Below the pieces are notes generated by a model that searched no databases, was not told the DNA's origin, and worked only from the letters and a program-made list of their open reading frames with translations. From an uncultured Senegalimassilia sp. (lineage in GTDB: Bacteria; Actinomycetota; Coriobacteriia; Coriobacteriales; Eggerthellaceae): 64,000 nucleotides of DNA. This document shows positions 17,355-26,351 of this stretch, in pieces. Position numbers and translations under genes: made by a program. The stretch spans positions 1-64,000 of the forward strand of contig NZ_CABQJR010000010.1 of assembly GCF_902464545.1 (NCBI RefSeq). Reading direction: 5' to 3'. Positions within the stretch are counted from its first letter, which is position 1. Each line of letters opens with the position of its first letter.

Positions 17355-18059
17355 GTGTGCAGAAGGTTCACGGTCGTTACATGGGATGAGGTTGCGGAAG
17401 TCGTGCGCGAGCTGCAGGTGGATTCGCTTGTGAACGCGCAGCCCGATTGGCCTGCGCGTCCGATGGCTGGTGAAGCCGCGACGGTGCAGGTTGAGCCGGG
17501 CGAGGATGCGTTCCCTGGCGCGGGCGTTGACGTGATCGTTCGCGGTCCGGAAAGCAAGCTGGCTGTTGAACGTTTGACCTGGGGATTTCCCGTTGAATGG
17601 CAGCAGCGCCCCGTGTACAACACGCGTTTGGAAACGGCGATGGAGCCGAATCCGGGTATGTGGGAGCAGCCGATCGCGCAGGGTCGCGGCATCGTGGTGA
17701 CGGGCGGTTTCTTCGAGGCGCATGCGACGCAAACGGCACGCAGCCCGAAAACGGGGCGGCGAATCAAGCAGCAGTATCGTTTCGAAAGCGGCGAGGGTTC
17801 GCCGCTGCTGCTGGCGACGGTATGCGGTCAAGGCTGCTTCTCGGTGGTAACCACCCGCCCGAACCCGGTTGTGGCGAGCGTGCACGACCGCATGCCCCTG
17901 ACGCTGTCGCTTGCCGAGGCGCGCTGGTGGCTGCAGGCGTCGTGGCCCAGCCTGGTTGCCAACTGGCAAAAGCTAGCGAACCGCGAAGGGTTCGCGCTAG
18001 CAGCCGCCCCGGAGCAACCGCCAGCCCCGGCAGCGCTTGGGCAAGGGACGTTGTTTTAA
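17355..18059 (+). CDS. SRAP-family protein (HMCES/YedK-like abasic-site shield)
   Basis: 234 residues. Proteins of this family form a thiazolidine cross-link between Cys2 and abasic sites in single-stranded DNA. Cys2 is present directly after the GTG start (M-C-R-R-F), which also fixes the start. The asparagine/glutamate motif YNTRLETA, the GFFEAH segment (GFYEW in canonical members) and the ASVHDRMPLTL segment with the catalytic histidine follow in order. It begins ten bases after the Fic gene and is probably co-transcribed with it. Replacement of Tyr-Glu-Trp by Phe-Glu-Ala-His is a departure from most bacterial members. Confidence 0.88.
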   Translation: MCRRFTVVTWDEVAEVVRELQVDSLVNAQPDWPARPMAGEAATVQVEPGEDAFPGAGVDVIVRGPESKLAVERLTWGFPVEWQQRPVYNTRLETAMEPNPGMWEQPIAQGRGIVVTGGFFEAHATQTARSPKTGRRIKQQYRFESGEGSPLLLATVCGQGCFSVVTTRPNPVVASVHDRMPLTLSLAEARWWLQASWPSLVANWQKLANREGFALAAAPEQPPAPAALGQGTLF

Positions 18060-18143
18060 GGCGTGAGTCGTTTGGGGGTTGCGAACTAGATTTTGCTGTT
18101 GCGCACGGCTTTTTCACCTCGGCGTCTTCCGCCGAATTGGTTG

Positions 18144-18172
18144 TTGTCGAACGGAGCGGACGCTGGCACAAT
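18144..18172 (+). promoter_or_regulatory. Candidate promoter of the HNH endonuclease gene (leaderless)
   Basis: TTGTCG (18144-18149) and CACAAT (18167-18172) are 17 bases apart. The ATG at 18180 begins eight bases after the -10 box, so the transcript would start at or next to the start codon. No Shine-Dalgarno is seen before that ATG, consistent with a leaderless message. Confidence 0.45.
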
Positions 18173-18179
18173 TTGCAGT

Positions 18180-19289
18180 ATGGCTTCGAGAGATGCAAAC
18201 ATATCGACTAAGGTGGAGACAGCGGAGGTGCCGTTTCCTCTGGCGCGCGTTGATGGTTCGATATGCGTTGATGACTTCCTCCCGTATACGAACTTATCGA
18301 TCGAGCGTGCGCTACGCTTGATTCCTCTTGAGGATGATCCAGAAAGCCATCGCAACCTATATGCGTGGTTTATGAATGAAACCGGGAATGAAGGCATCCG
18401 ATTCCATGGCAGCACGTTGCCCGGAGTTAAATTCAAGCATGTGGCGCAACGTGGGATTCATGTGCCGAGTCGCCATAGGTATGCGGCAACGGTGACAGTT
18501 GCTTATAACAGCTTATACAGCGATAACAACGATGGTGCTCGAGTTGATTTAGGCGATGGAACGTGGATCTTGTATTACTCCGCCCATCAAAATAATTCCG
18601 GCGGTACGACCGATATGCACTGGAACCAAAAGCTGGTGAATTGCCTGATGGACGGCGTTCCCGTCGGCGTGTTTCTTCAGCAGAACTCGTCGTCGAGTTC
18701 GTATCTGCGCTTTCTTGCATTCGTTGAGGAGTTCAATCCCGAGAACGAGTTGTTTACCTTGCATGGGCCCGTTACGCCTGAGACCGAGCATTTATTTGCC
18801 AGTGCGACTCCGCAAGCCGAAATGGGGGAGCCGGCAACGGTTGATGAGCGTCTTCAAACAACCGAGATACGCGATCCAGAAAGTATGGAAGAGGACCGCC
18901 GTCGTTTTTCCGTTGCTCGTCGCATGGTGCGTCAAGGGCAGCAAGCATTTAGAAAAGACCTGTTCAAGGCTTATGAGGGGCATTGCGCGGTTACGGGGTT
19001 CGATACGAACGAGGTGTTGCAAGCAGCGCATATCCTCGATTACCGTGGAACTCAGAGCAATGTTGTAGAGAACGGTATTTTGCTGCGCTCCGATATTCAC
19101 TTGCTATTTGATAGTTATTTGCTGGGTATTAATCCTGCTTCGATGCGTTTGGAAGCAAGTTCGCGGATTTCGGACGGACCATACGCAGACCTTGATGGCG
19201 CTCCGCTGTTTTTGCCTAAAGAGAAGGCGTTGCGCCCGAACGAGAATTTCCTTATCGCGAAATACAGGCGCTTTAAGTGTTGCGTTTGA
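18180..19289 (+). CDS. HNH endonuclease with N-terminal recognition-like region
   Basis: 369 residues from the preferred ATG (a TTG at 18093 would add 29). The C-terminal third is an HNH_2-type nuclease: CAVTG, then LQAAHI with the first catalytic histidine, then ENGILLRSDIHLLFD with asparagine and metal-binding histidine. The N-terminal two thirds contain a segment (about 100-200) with WILYYSAHQ and NCLMDGVPVGVF that loosely recalls SRA/YDG modules of modification-dependent restriction enzymes; this is a weak resemblance. Base composition is visibly less GC-rich than neighbouring genes and codon use is looser, a sign of recent acquisition. It follows the Fic and SRAP genes and may act in DNA defence. 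Confidence 0.85.
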   Translation: MASRDANISTKVETAEVPFPLARVDGSICVDDFLPYTNLSIERALRLIPLEDDPESHRNLYAWFMNETGNEGIRFHGSTLPGVKFKHVAQRGIHVPSRHRYAATVTVAYNSLYSDNNDGARVDLGDGTWILYYSAHQNNSGGTTDMHWNQKLVNCLMDGVPVGVFLQQNSSSSSYLRFLAFVEEFNPENELFTLHGPVTPETEHLFASATPQAEMGEPATVDERLQTTEIRDPESMEEDRRRFSVARRMVRQGQQAFRKDLFKAYEGHCAVTGFDTNEVLQAAHILDYRGTQSNVVENGILLRSDIHLLFDSYLLGINPASMRLEASSRISDGPYADLDGAPLFLPKEKALRPNENFLIAKYRRFKCCV

Positions 19290-19302
19290 TCCCGAGGTAG
19301 TG

Positions 19303-19360
19303 CCGTGGCGTTTCTCTTAGATGAAAGATGAATGCCACGGCGCTTTGCCTTTCTTTCGTC
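19303..19360 (+). terminator. Possible terminator after the HNH gene
   Basis: GCCGTGGC (19303-19310) pairs with GCCACGGC (19335-19342) across a 24-base loop and is followed by a T-rich stretch (GCTTTGCCTTTCTTT). The long loop makes it less certain. Confidence 0.45.
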
Positions 19361-19439
19361 TCCCTAGCGATTTCTATCTGTTGTGATCCGTTGGTAAGCG
19401 GCTGTTCTCCGTGCTTCTCGAGGACCTTCCCGTGTCAAT

Positions 19440-20600
19440 TTACGGTTTGCAGATGCCGCAGGGGGAATAGCCTTGGGCTATGAGTTGGTCTCGGGTGCCG
19501 GTGAAGTCCTGCTTGTTCGCGCTTGAGATGTCGCTGGCGGCGGAACAGTCGGGCTTGTGGAACTTCTTGTTCTTCACGTTCAGGATGTAGTCCTGCTGCT
19601 CGGATGCGTTTTGATTGCCGGCGCTGTTGCTGCCGGCTCCGCCGGCATTGCTGGCGTTGCTCCCGTTGCCGGCCCCGTTGCCATTGCCGTTGGCGCTGCT
19701 GTTGCCGTCGGCATTGCTCCCGTTGGCGCTTCCCGCCGCTGCCTTGTCCGCTCGTGCGGCTGCTGCGGTGGTGATGGTGGCGCTGCCCTTGCTGGTGACT
19801 TGCGGGGTTTCGGACGATTCCCAGCTTTCGCCGGTCACGTAGTCGATGGCCACGCCCGGTTCCACGTTGTACACGAACACGTTGAACTGCACGGCTTCGC
19901 CATTGTCCTCAACGGACTTCGCTTCCATCTGAACCCCGCGCGCTACCAGGTCGTTTGCGGCGAACAGCGGGGTGACGCGGTAGAGCACGTGGTTGCCCGT
20001 GCTGCGCACGTAGTCGCCCACCAGCTCCTCGTAATACAGCATGCCCACCGCGTTGAAGGTGCGCGTGCCCGTGATGAGGTTCTTCTCGTTGGCGTTTTCT
20101 CCGCACAGCTGGTGCGCGATCAGGTGGCTGCGGTTGTACAGCATGCCGTCGTCGACGAAGCTGTATTTGCGCTGCACCCAGCCGCTCGGGTGCACTTGCG
20201 AGATGTCGCCGCGCTTCTCGTTGGATATGGTGTCGGGCCCGATGCGCGCGAAGGCGGTGCCGCAGCGGCCTTCGAAATCCAGGTCGCTAAACTGCAGAAA
20301 CGTCCCGCGCGCCTCGTCCTGTTCCGTGAAGCCGGGCTCGCCGTGGTTGATGTTGATGCATAGCGCGCCGGTGTACGCGGGAATATCGGCGATGGTCGCC
20401 TGGGCGGATCGCGCGTCGTCGGAGCCGGTGGAGCCGGAGCCGCCGTACGTGCTGCTGATGGAGCCGCCGTTGCCGGCGGAGCTATCGCCGATGCTGATGG
20501 AGCAGCCCGTTGCGGGAAGCGCGAACGAGAACGCCAGCGCCAGGGCGGCTAATGCTGCGGCGATGCGCTGGGGAAGCGGGAGCGTGCGGGTGTCTTTCAA
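19440..20600 (-). CDS. Exported DNA/RNA non-specific endonuclease (EndA/streptodornase-like)
   Basis: 386 residues from a TTG start six bases after AAAGG. The N-terminus is an export signal; the cysteine in ATGC near residue 33 could be a lipobox, making it a lipoprotein. The nuclease domain (about 75-270) carries the NRSHLIAHQL catalytic segment, equivalent to DRGH, followed by ENANEKNLITGTRTFN, as in DNA-entry nucleases. A Gly/Ser/Asn/Ala-rich linker leads to a C-terminal Cys/His module (KKFHKPDC through YSPCGICKP) often found on secreted nucleases and likely to bind zinc. It may scavenge nucleotides or degrade extracellular DNA. Confidence 0.88.
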   Translation of the reverse strand: MKDTRTLPLPQRIAAALAALALAFSFALPATGCSISIGDSSAGNGGSISSTYGGSGSTGSDDARSAQATIADIPAYTGALCININHGEPGFTEQDEARGTFLQFSDLDFEGRCGTAFARIGPDTISNEKRGDISQVHPSGWVQRKYSFVDDGMLYNRSHLIAHQLCGENANEKNLITGTRTFNAVGMLYYEELVGDYVRSTGNHVLYRVTPLFAANDLVARGVQMEAKSVEDNGEAVQFNVFVYNVEPGVAIDYVTGESWESSETPQVTSKGSATITTAAAARADKAAAGSANGSNADGNSSANGNGNGAGNGSNASNAGGAGSNSAGNQNASEQQDYILNVKNKKFHKPDCSAASDISSANKQDFTGTRDQLIAQGYSPCGICKP

Positions 20601-20760
20601 CGGCGGCCTTTCTATTTGCGTTTTGCGCTGATTGTAGCTAACGCGTTTGATGGTCGCGTGGGGCTTGCGCGCCCCGTATATGGAACGGCCCGCCTGCGAT
20701 AGGTGGCACAGACGGGCCGCTGGGAGGTCGATGCTAAGCGAATCGCCGTGTGACCTGGTG

Positions 20761-22182
20761 TTATTGGCAGACCTTGCCCGGGTTCAGGATGTTGTTGGGG
20801 TCGAACACGCGCTTGATGCCGGCCATCAGCTCGATGGCGGTGTCGCCCAGGTTCTCGCGCAGATAGGTGCGCTTGGCGTGGCCGATGCCGTGTTCGCCGG
20901 ACACCTGGCCGCCCAGCTCGGCGCACTTGGCGTACGCGGCCTCCATCACCTTCGCCGACTGCTCCAGGAACGCGTCCTTGTCCATGCCCTCGTTTCCGCA
21001 GCAGTAGATGTGCAGGTTGCCGTCGCCGGCGTGGCCAAACGAGCGGATGCGCATGCCGTGCCCCTCGCCGACGCCCAGCACGAAGCTGAGGAACGACGGG
21101 ATCTTGTCGACGGGTACCACCACGTCCATTTCGTCCAGGAAGCGCGTGTCGGCTTCGATGGCGGTCAAAAACGCGCTGCGAACAGCCCAAACGTCGCGCT
21201 TGTCGGAAGGCTGGCTGAGCACCAGCGTGTCGAAGGCGCCCGACTCGTCGGCGATGCCCGCCAGCATCTCGGCGCGCTGGAAGATCTCGTCTTCGTCGTT
21301 GCCGTCGAGCGTGACCAGGATGTACGCGCCCACTTCGCGGTCGTTGACCTTGGTGGGGATGATCTTCGTCCCGCTGAAGTTCGCGGCGGAATCCACGATG
21401 TCGCGTTCCATGAACTCGATGGATTGCGGGTTCAAACCAGCGAGCTTGATCTTCGGCACCGTGTTGATGGCGCCCTCGATGTTCTCGAACGGAAGGATGA
21501 AGCTCATGTCCTCCTGCGGGTTGGGGAGCAGCTTCATGGTGAGCTCGGTGATGACGCCGAGCGTGCCTTCCGAGCCGATGATCAGGTGCAACAGGCTGTA
21601 GCCGCTGCTCGCCTTCGTCACGGGGCGGCCTAGGTGCATCACTTCGCCGCTCGGCAGGACCACGGTCATGGCCAGCACGTAGTCGCGCGTGGTGCCGTAC
21701 TTCACGGCGCGCATACCGCCGGCGTTGGTGCTGACGTTGCCGCCGAGCGAGCCGGTCTTCTCGCCGGGGTCGGGCGGGTACATGAAGCCGTGCCCGATGG
21801 CGTCGGCGGCCAGGTCGCACAGGCGCACGCCGGGTTGAACGCGCACGTTCAGATTGCTCATGTCGTAGGCGATGATCTTGTCCATGCGCATGGTGCACAG
21901 GACCACGCCTCCGAGCATCGGCGTGCTGCCGCCCACTAGGCCGGTGCCGGCGCCGCGCACCGTGACGGGGATGCGGTTCTCGTTGCATAGCTTCATGATG
22001 GCGGACACTTCCTCGGTGTCCGCGGGCATCACCACGGCGTCGGGCATGTGCGTGCCGTAGATGGGCATCTCGTCGTGTGCGAAATCCTCGTTGATGTCGT
22101 CGGCGAAATAGTAGTTGTCCTTGCCGACAATGGCTTTGAGCTCCAGTACCAGCTCAGGTGTCAGTTCGTTGTACTCGGTCAT
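20761..22182 (-). CDS. FAD-linked oxidase, GlcD / D-lactate dehydrogenase type
   Basis: 473 residues of the GlcD/DLD family, cytosolic or membrane-associated, which oxidises 2-hydroxy acids such as glycolate or D-lactate. The PCMH-type FAD-binding domain (about 45-220) shows VRGAGTGLVGG, PPDPGEKTGSLGGNVSTNAGG and the C-terminal FAD-oxidase domain shows FGHAGDGNLH and GEHGIGHAK. No iron-sulfur partner (GlcF-like) lies next to it, so the electron acceptor is unclear. It is monocistronic. Downstream, a GGCCCG/CGGGCC hairpin at about 20684-20722 lacks a T-run. Confidence 0.9.
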   Translation of the reverse strand: MTEYNELTPELVLELKAIVGKDNYYFADDINEDFAHDEMPIYGTHMPDAVVMPADTEEVSAIMKLCNENRIPVTVRGAGTGLVGGSTPMLGGVVLCTMRMDKIIAYDMSNLNVRVQPGVRLCDLAADAIGHGFMYPPDPGEKTGSLGGNVSTNAGGMRAVKYGTTRDYVLAMTVVLPSGEVMHLGRPVTKASSGYSLLHLIIGSEGTLGVITELTMKLLPNPQEDMSFILPFENIEGAINTVPKIKLAGLNPQSIEFMERDIVDSAANFSGTKIIPTKVNDREVGAYILVTLDGNDEDEIFQRAEMLAGIADESGAFDTLVLSQPSDKRDVWAVRSAFLTAIEADTRFLDEMDVVVPVDKIPSFLSFVLGVGEGHGMRIRSFGHAGDGNLHIYCCGNEGMDKDAFLEQSAKVMEAAYAKCAELGGQVSGEHGIGHAKRTYLRENLGDTAIELMAGIKRVFDPNNILNPGKVCQ

Positions 22183-22551
22183 GCGTGCCTTCTTGCGTTT
22201 TCGTTTGCGGCAGCGGGGCTTGGCTGCGCGCCGATAGGCTGTGTTCCCCGGACGGCAATGCGCTGCGTTGCGTTTTGCGGCCGGGGGCGCCGTCTATCTT
22301 GGTGCGTTGCGGCTTCGCCGAGCGTTGTCGCGCCTTTGATGACCGTTCCATGATAGGCATGCCCGCATAAATCCGAGGCACCGAGTAGGGTATCTGCGGA
22401 AAATTTTCGCGCGGGAAGGGAAGGCGCCGGCGGTGCGGGGTCGCGGGTGTTTGCCGCTGGGTTTGAGCGTGCGGGCGAGGGTTTCGCTGTGGGGAGCCCC
22501 TATTCGTCGGTGTGCGGCCGCCCCTGCTGCGCCCTGCAATATAATGTGCGC
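22183..22551. other. Divergent intergenic region with a consensus -10 box
   Basis: About 370 bases between the divergent FAD-oxidase and membrane-kinase genes. A perfect TATAAT (22540-22545) ends only six bases before the kinase ATG at 22552, pointing to a leaderless kinase transcript. No good -35 matches it. The rest is GC-rich with no recognised feature. Confidence 0.6.
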
Positions 22552-24702
22552 ATGACTAAAACGCAGCTGATACTCAATCGATACAAGCCCCTTGCCAAGG
22601 CGGGGGTCGGCGGCTTCGGTACGGTGCAGGTGGCATGGGATACGCGCATCCAGCGCAAGGTGGCCATCAAGTGCATCCCCCTGTCCGAGGCCGAGTTGTT
22701 GCGCGCTGCCCTCCCTGGGGCCGATGCGCTTGACGTTTCCCCTGATGAGCGCGGCGAAAGCTCGGCTGGTTCTCAAAGCTTCGGCGTAACGGGCGCGCAT
22801 ACGGCGGGTTCCGCGGCATCTTCGGCGACCGCCATCGATCCGGCAGACGTTCCCCCTTGGGAAGATTTGCCCGAGGAAGCGGGTTTTGCGGGGGTCGAGG
22901 ATGCTGGGGTCCCCGACGGCCCCGATGCACCGGCGGAGCCGACGAGCGCTCCCGCCCGCGAAGTTGGGCCCGGCTTTGCGGGATTCGATCCTGCGGACCC
23001 GGCGAGCGCCGATTCGTTTCCTAACCAGCTTCTGCCCGGTCAGTCGGTCAGCCTGACGAATGCGGTCGACCCTGCCAGCCGCCCGCTGGTGCGCACGCTC
23101 TCGCGCATCCCCGGATTGGACGAGGCGCGCACGGCGGCCATGCTGTCGGATCCCAGCATCGTCGCGGTGTACGACTTCGAGATCCAGGATTCCACGGCGT
23201 ACCTGATCATGGAGTACGTCGAGGGCATGACGCTCACTGAGCTGCTGCGCGACCACGACGATCGGCTGACGCTTGATGTGGTCGCCGTCGTGTTCGACGC
23301 GGTGGCGCACGCGCTTGAGGTGGCGCACGAGAACGGCGTGCTGCATCTGGATATCAAGCCCGACAACATACTCATCAACGCATCAGGCCAGGTCAAGGTA
23401 ACCGATTTCGGTCTGGCAACCTTGGCCGACGCGCAGGGGTTCGGCGTGGCGGGCGGTGGCACTATCGGCTACATGCCGCTTGAGCAGATGCGCCAGGAGA
23501 ACCTTGACGCGCGGTGCGACGAGTGGGCGCTCGCGTCGGTGACGTACGAGATGCTTGCGGGCGAGAATCCGTTCTTGGCTCCGAACCTGTTCCAGGCGCA
23601 GGAGGCCATCGAGGACGGCGAATTGGTGCTGCCGTCGCTGTGCTGGGACAACCTCGATCCGGCCGCGGACGACCCCATCTTCTACGCCTTGGATCCCGAG
23701 CGCGAGGAGCGCTACGAGTCGGTGGCGGATTTCGCTGAGGAGCTTTCGCCGTTTTTGGGCGACCCGGCGAAGGGCCGTGCGGAGCTGGCCGACATCGCGG
23801 CCGGTCCGGAGGAGGAAGAGGAGCCTGAGCCGCAGCCTCGTGAGCCCGGCATCCCGTTGCGCGATCGCATCACCCCCGAGCTGCTGTTCTTCGGCTCGCA
23901 TGCGTGCGGCGCGGTGGGATCGGCGCTGCTGGCGTTTGTTGCGCTGCAGAACCTCTCGCAGACCGAAGGGTTTGCCAACCCGCTGTTCTGGGGGTTGCTG
24001 CTGCTCATCGCGCTTGTCGGCGCGCTTCGCTCTCATCTGGGCGCGCTTCTGGGATTCGTTTCCCTGTCGGCCATGCTGGTGATGTGCGGCGTGCCTGCTG
24101 CGGGATGCGTGCTGCTGGCGGGCGCTGGCGTGTGGTGGTGGTATCTGGGTCGCGCGGGCGATGCCACCGCGAACGTCGCGCTGGCGACGCCGCTTGCCGG
24201 TGCGATCGGGTTGGGGCCGCTCGGCCCGTTGGCGGCGGGTTTTGCGCTGCGCCCGGTTGCGGCGATGGCGACCGCGGCGTTCCAGGTGCTATGCGGGTTC
24301 ATGCTGGCAGGCTTGGGAAGCACCTCGTTCATGGGGTGGGACGTGTCCGCCACCTGGCATTTCTCGACGGCGGCGTTCGCAAGCGATGCGGTGATCGACC
24401 GGATGGCGGCCATGTTGTTGGAGCCGGGCACATGGATCATGGCGGCGAGCTGGGTGCTTGCGGCGGGTGCATGCGCCCTGCTGCGTTGGCGCCCCACGCG
24501 GCTGTTCGCGTCCTTCGGCGTGCTGGCGGGCGCGGCCGTGCTGGTGGCCGGGTTCGTTTTGGCGGCGATTTGCGGGGCTCCTTCCTCATCCGCCTTCACC
24601 GATCCTGCCGATGTGGCCTCGTTGGTCGTTTCCGCGGGCATTATGCTGTTCGCCGCCTATCTTCTGCCCGACCCCGAGTATTATGACGAGAGCGACGAAT
24701 AG
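22552..24702 (+). CDS. Membrane Ser/Thr kinase with large N-lobe insertion
   Basis: 716 residues. The kinase core has a glycine loop (AGVGGFGTV), VAIKC lysine, HLDIKPDN (His-Leu-Asp in place of His-Arg-Asp), TDFGLA and GTIGYMPLEQM. Between the VAIK strand and the C-helix sits an unusual acidic Pro/Ala-rich insertion of about 120 residues. Residues about 440-700 form eight to ten hydrophobic helices, with no PASTA or other ligand domain outside. HLD kinases often have reduced dependence on activation-loop phosphorylation. The ATG at 22552 has no Shine-Dalgarno but follows TATAAT by six bases. It is monocistronic and its substrate is unknown. Confidence 0.88.
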   Translation: MTKTQLILNRYKPLAKAGVGGFGTVQVAWDTRIQRKVAIKCIPLSEAELLRAALPGADALDVSPDERGESSAGSQSFGVTGAHTAGSAASSATAIDPADVPPWEDLPEEAGFAGVEDAGVPDGPDAPAEPTSAPAREVGPGFAGFDPADPASADSFPNQLLPGQSVSLTNAVDPASRPLVRTLSRIPGLDEARTAAMLSDPSIVAVYDFEIQDSTAYLIMEYVEGMTLTELLRDHDDRLTLDVVAVVFDAVAHALEVAHENGVLHLDIKPDNILINASGQVKVTDFGLATLADAQGFGVAGGGTIGYMPLEQMRQENLDARCDEWALASVTYEMLAGENPFLAPNLFQAQEAIEDGELVLPSLCWDNLDPAADDPIFYALDPEREERYESVADFAEELSPFLGDPAKGRAELADIAAGPEEEEEPEPQPREPGIPLRDRITPELLFFGSHACGAVGSALLAFVALQNLSQTEGFANPLFWGLLLLIALVGALRSHLGALLGFVSLSAMLVMCGVPAAGCVLLAGAGVWWWYLGRAGDATANVALATPLAGAIGLGPLGPLAAGFALRPVAAMATAAFQVLCGFMLAGLGSTSFMGWDVSATWHFSTAAFASDAVIDRMAAMLLEPGTWIMAASWVLAAGACALLRWRPTRLFASFGVLAGAAVLVAGFVLAAICGAPSSSAFTDPADVASLVVSAGIMLFAAYLLPDPEYYDESDE

Positions 24703-24800
24703 CTTCTGCCCCTGACGTTCGGGCGAAGCGACGTTGCGGGATAACGCAAGAACGGCCGTCGGCGCGGTGCCGCGGCCTTACAGGGATAGGAAGGAAACCC

Positions 24801-25697
24801 ATGATCGAGCTTAACGACGATAAGACGTTGTTCTTCTTCGACCGCGATCTTGAGCCGGTGCTGACCGTGAAGTCCGGCGAGACGGTGCGCATCCGCACGA
24901 AGGACTGCTTCAGCAATCAGCTGACCGGTCCTCAGGACACCATGGATGACCTGGATTGGGACGCCGTCAACCCGGCGACCGGCCCGGTGTTCGTCGAGGG
25001 CGCGAAGGCGGGCGGCGCGCTGAAGGTGCGCATCGAGAACATCGAGTTCGACGAGCAGACCTGCTCCGCAACCGGCCAGGACGAAGGCGTGTGCGGCAAC
25101 CGCTTCACCGAGTGGGCCACGCATTACTGCAAGATCCAGGGCAACACGCTTGCTTGGGATGAGCGCCTGAACATCCCGCTGCGCCCCATGATCGGCGTCA
25201 TCGGCGTGGCTCCCGAGGGCGAGCCGGTGAACTGCGGCACGCCGGGCAGCCACGGCGGCAACATGGACAACACGGCGATCACCACCGGCGCCACGCTGTA
25301 CTTCCCCGTGGCGGTCGACGGCGCGCTGTTCGGCTGCGGCGACATGCACGCGGCCATGGGCGACGGCGAGGTCAGCGTTTCCGGCGCCGAGGTTGCGGGC
25401 TACGCTACCGTCACGCTGACGGCCATGCCCGAGCTGAAGCTGGTGAACCCGCTGATCGAGAACGATACGCATTTCGGCATCATCGTGTCCGCGGAATCGC
25501 TGGATGCGGCCGCTGAGCTGGCCGTTCAGCAGATGGTCGACCTGCTGGCTTCTCGCACGAACGAGTCCGAGGCCGATCTGGTCATGCTGCTGTCGCTGGT
25601 CGCCGACGTGCAGGTGTGCCAGATGGTGGACCCGCAGAAGACGGTGCGTTTCATGGTGCCGAAGTACGTGCTGGACGCCATCGGCTTCGCACTGTAG
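24801..25697 (+). CDS. Acetamidase/formamidase family protein
   Basis: 298 residues matching the FmdA/AmdA family, cytosolic amidases that release ammonia from formamide, acetamide or similar small amides. Conserved segments seen: KSGETVRIRTKDC near the start, NPATGPVFVEGAKAGG, GTPGSHGGNMD and GDMHAAMGDGEVS. The length is that of the short bacterial members. A good Shine-Dalgarno (GGAAGG) precedes the ATG. It stands alone behind the kinase gene with a 98-base gap and is followed by an intrinsic terminator. Confidence 0.9.
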   Translation: MIELNDDKTLFFFDRDLEPVLTVKSGETVRIRTKDCFSNQLTGPQDTMDDLDWDAVNPATGPVFVEGAKAGGALKVRIENIEFDEQTCSATGQDEGVCGNRFTEWATHYCKIQGNTLAWDERLNIPLRPMIGVIGVAPEGEPVNCGTPGSHGGNMDNTAITTGATLYFPVAVDGALFGCGDMHAAMGDGEVSVSGAEVAGYATVTLTAMPELKLVNPLIENDTHFGIIVSAESLDAAAELAVQQMVDLLASRTNESEADLVMLLSLVADVQVCQMVDPQKTVRFMVPKYVLDAIGFAL

Positions 25698-25716
25698 CTT
25701 TGAACTGGGAGACGAA

Positions 25717-25749
25717 GAGCCCGCAAGCGTTGTGCTTGCGGGCTCTTTT
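25717..25749 (+). terminator. Intrinsic terminator after the amidase gene
   Basis: GAGCCCGCAAGC (25717-25728) pairs perfectly with GCTTGCGGGCTC (25734-25745) across five bases and is followed by TTTT. Confidence 0.92.
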
Positions 25750-25765
25750 GCGTTAGGGCAAAAAG

Positions 25766-25800
25766 AAACCGCCCCGCGTATTGGCGTTGCGGGGCGGTTC
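25766..25800 (-). terminator. Intrinsic terminator of the small membrane-protein gene
   Basis: On the minus strand GAACCGCCCCGC pairs with GCGGGGCGGTTTC and is followed by TTTTT. It lies about 35 bases past the stop of the 65-residue gene. Confidence 0.9.
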
Positions 25801-25833
25801 GGCGGCAGGTGTGAGTGAGTGGCCGCCGCGTGG

Positions 25834-26031
25834 TTATTCGGAATCTTCCTCGTCGTCATCGTCGAAGAAGGACCAGTCGTCCTTGCCCTTCGGGCGGTCG
25901 ACGAACGTTTTGCGGGTGCGACGCTCCATGATGATGCATGCGATAAGGCTGATGACAAGACCCGCACCGATCATAATGCCCATGCCGGCATATGTCTCGA
26001 AAAGAAAGTGGTACAGGCCGATCCAATCCAT
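25834..26031 (-). CDS. Small single-span membrane protein, unknown function
   Basis: 65 residues. One hydrophobic helix (about 16-36, MGIMIGAGLVISLIACIIM) is followed by a positive stretch (ERRTRKT) and a very acidic tail (FFDDDDEEDSE), so the C-terminus should be cytosolic. A weak AGGA site precedes the ATG. It has its own terminator and a minus-strand TATACT (complement of 26086-26091), supporting a real monocistronic gene. No family was recognised with confidence. Confidence 0.75.
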   Translation of the reverse strand: MDWIGLYHFLFETYAGMGIMIGAGLVISLIACIIMERRTRKTFVDRPKGKDDWSFFDDDDEEDSE

Positions 26032-26351
26032 GCTGTTCCTAACGGTTCGTTCGCAAGCGCTCGAGGGCGCGTATTACAAAGCCAAAGTATACTACACCGT
26101 TTCCGCTCCGGTCGCGCTAAGAACGAAGAACAACCCACGATTAGCAACAAACTGCAACAGTTCGAAGGGATTCGGGATCGATGTCTTGAACCCTTGCGTT
26201 TTGAGTCATGGCAGCTCGACTTTGATGGGCCGTGGTTCGGATTCTGACGCCTCGAACCCTTGTGCCTCGGCCCCCGAACCGTCAGGGCAGGGCCGCGGAA
26301 CCGTTGGGCGGAGCGGTTGGTTTCGGACAGATAAGCCTCCGTCCCCGGGTG
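26032..26351. other. Intergenic region between a small membrane-protein gene and a molybdoenzyme gene
   Basis: About 320 bases. The part next to 26032 is AT-richer and carries TATACT on the minus strand (complement of 26086-26091), a likely -10 for the small membrane-protein gene. The part next to the molybdoenzyme stop has no clear terminator. A CCTCCGTCCCC string at about 26337 echoes the core of the repeat at the window start, without an inverted partner. Confidence 0.45.
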
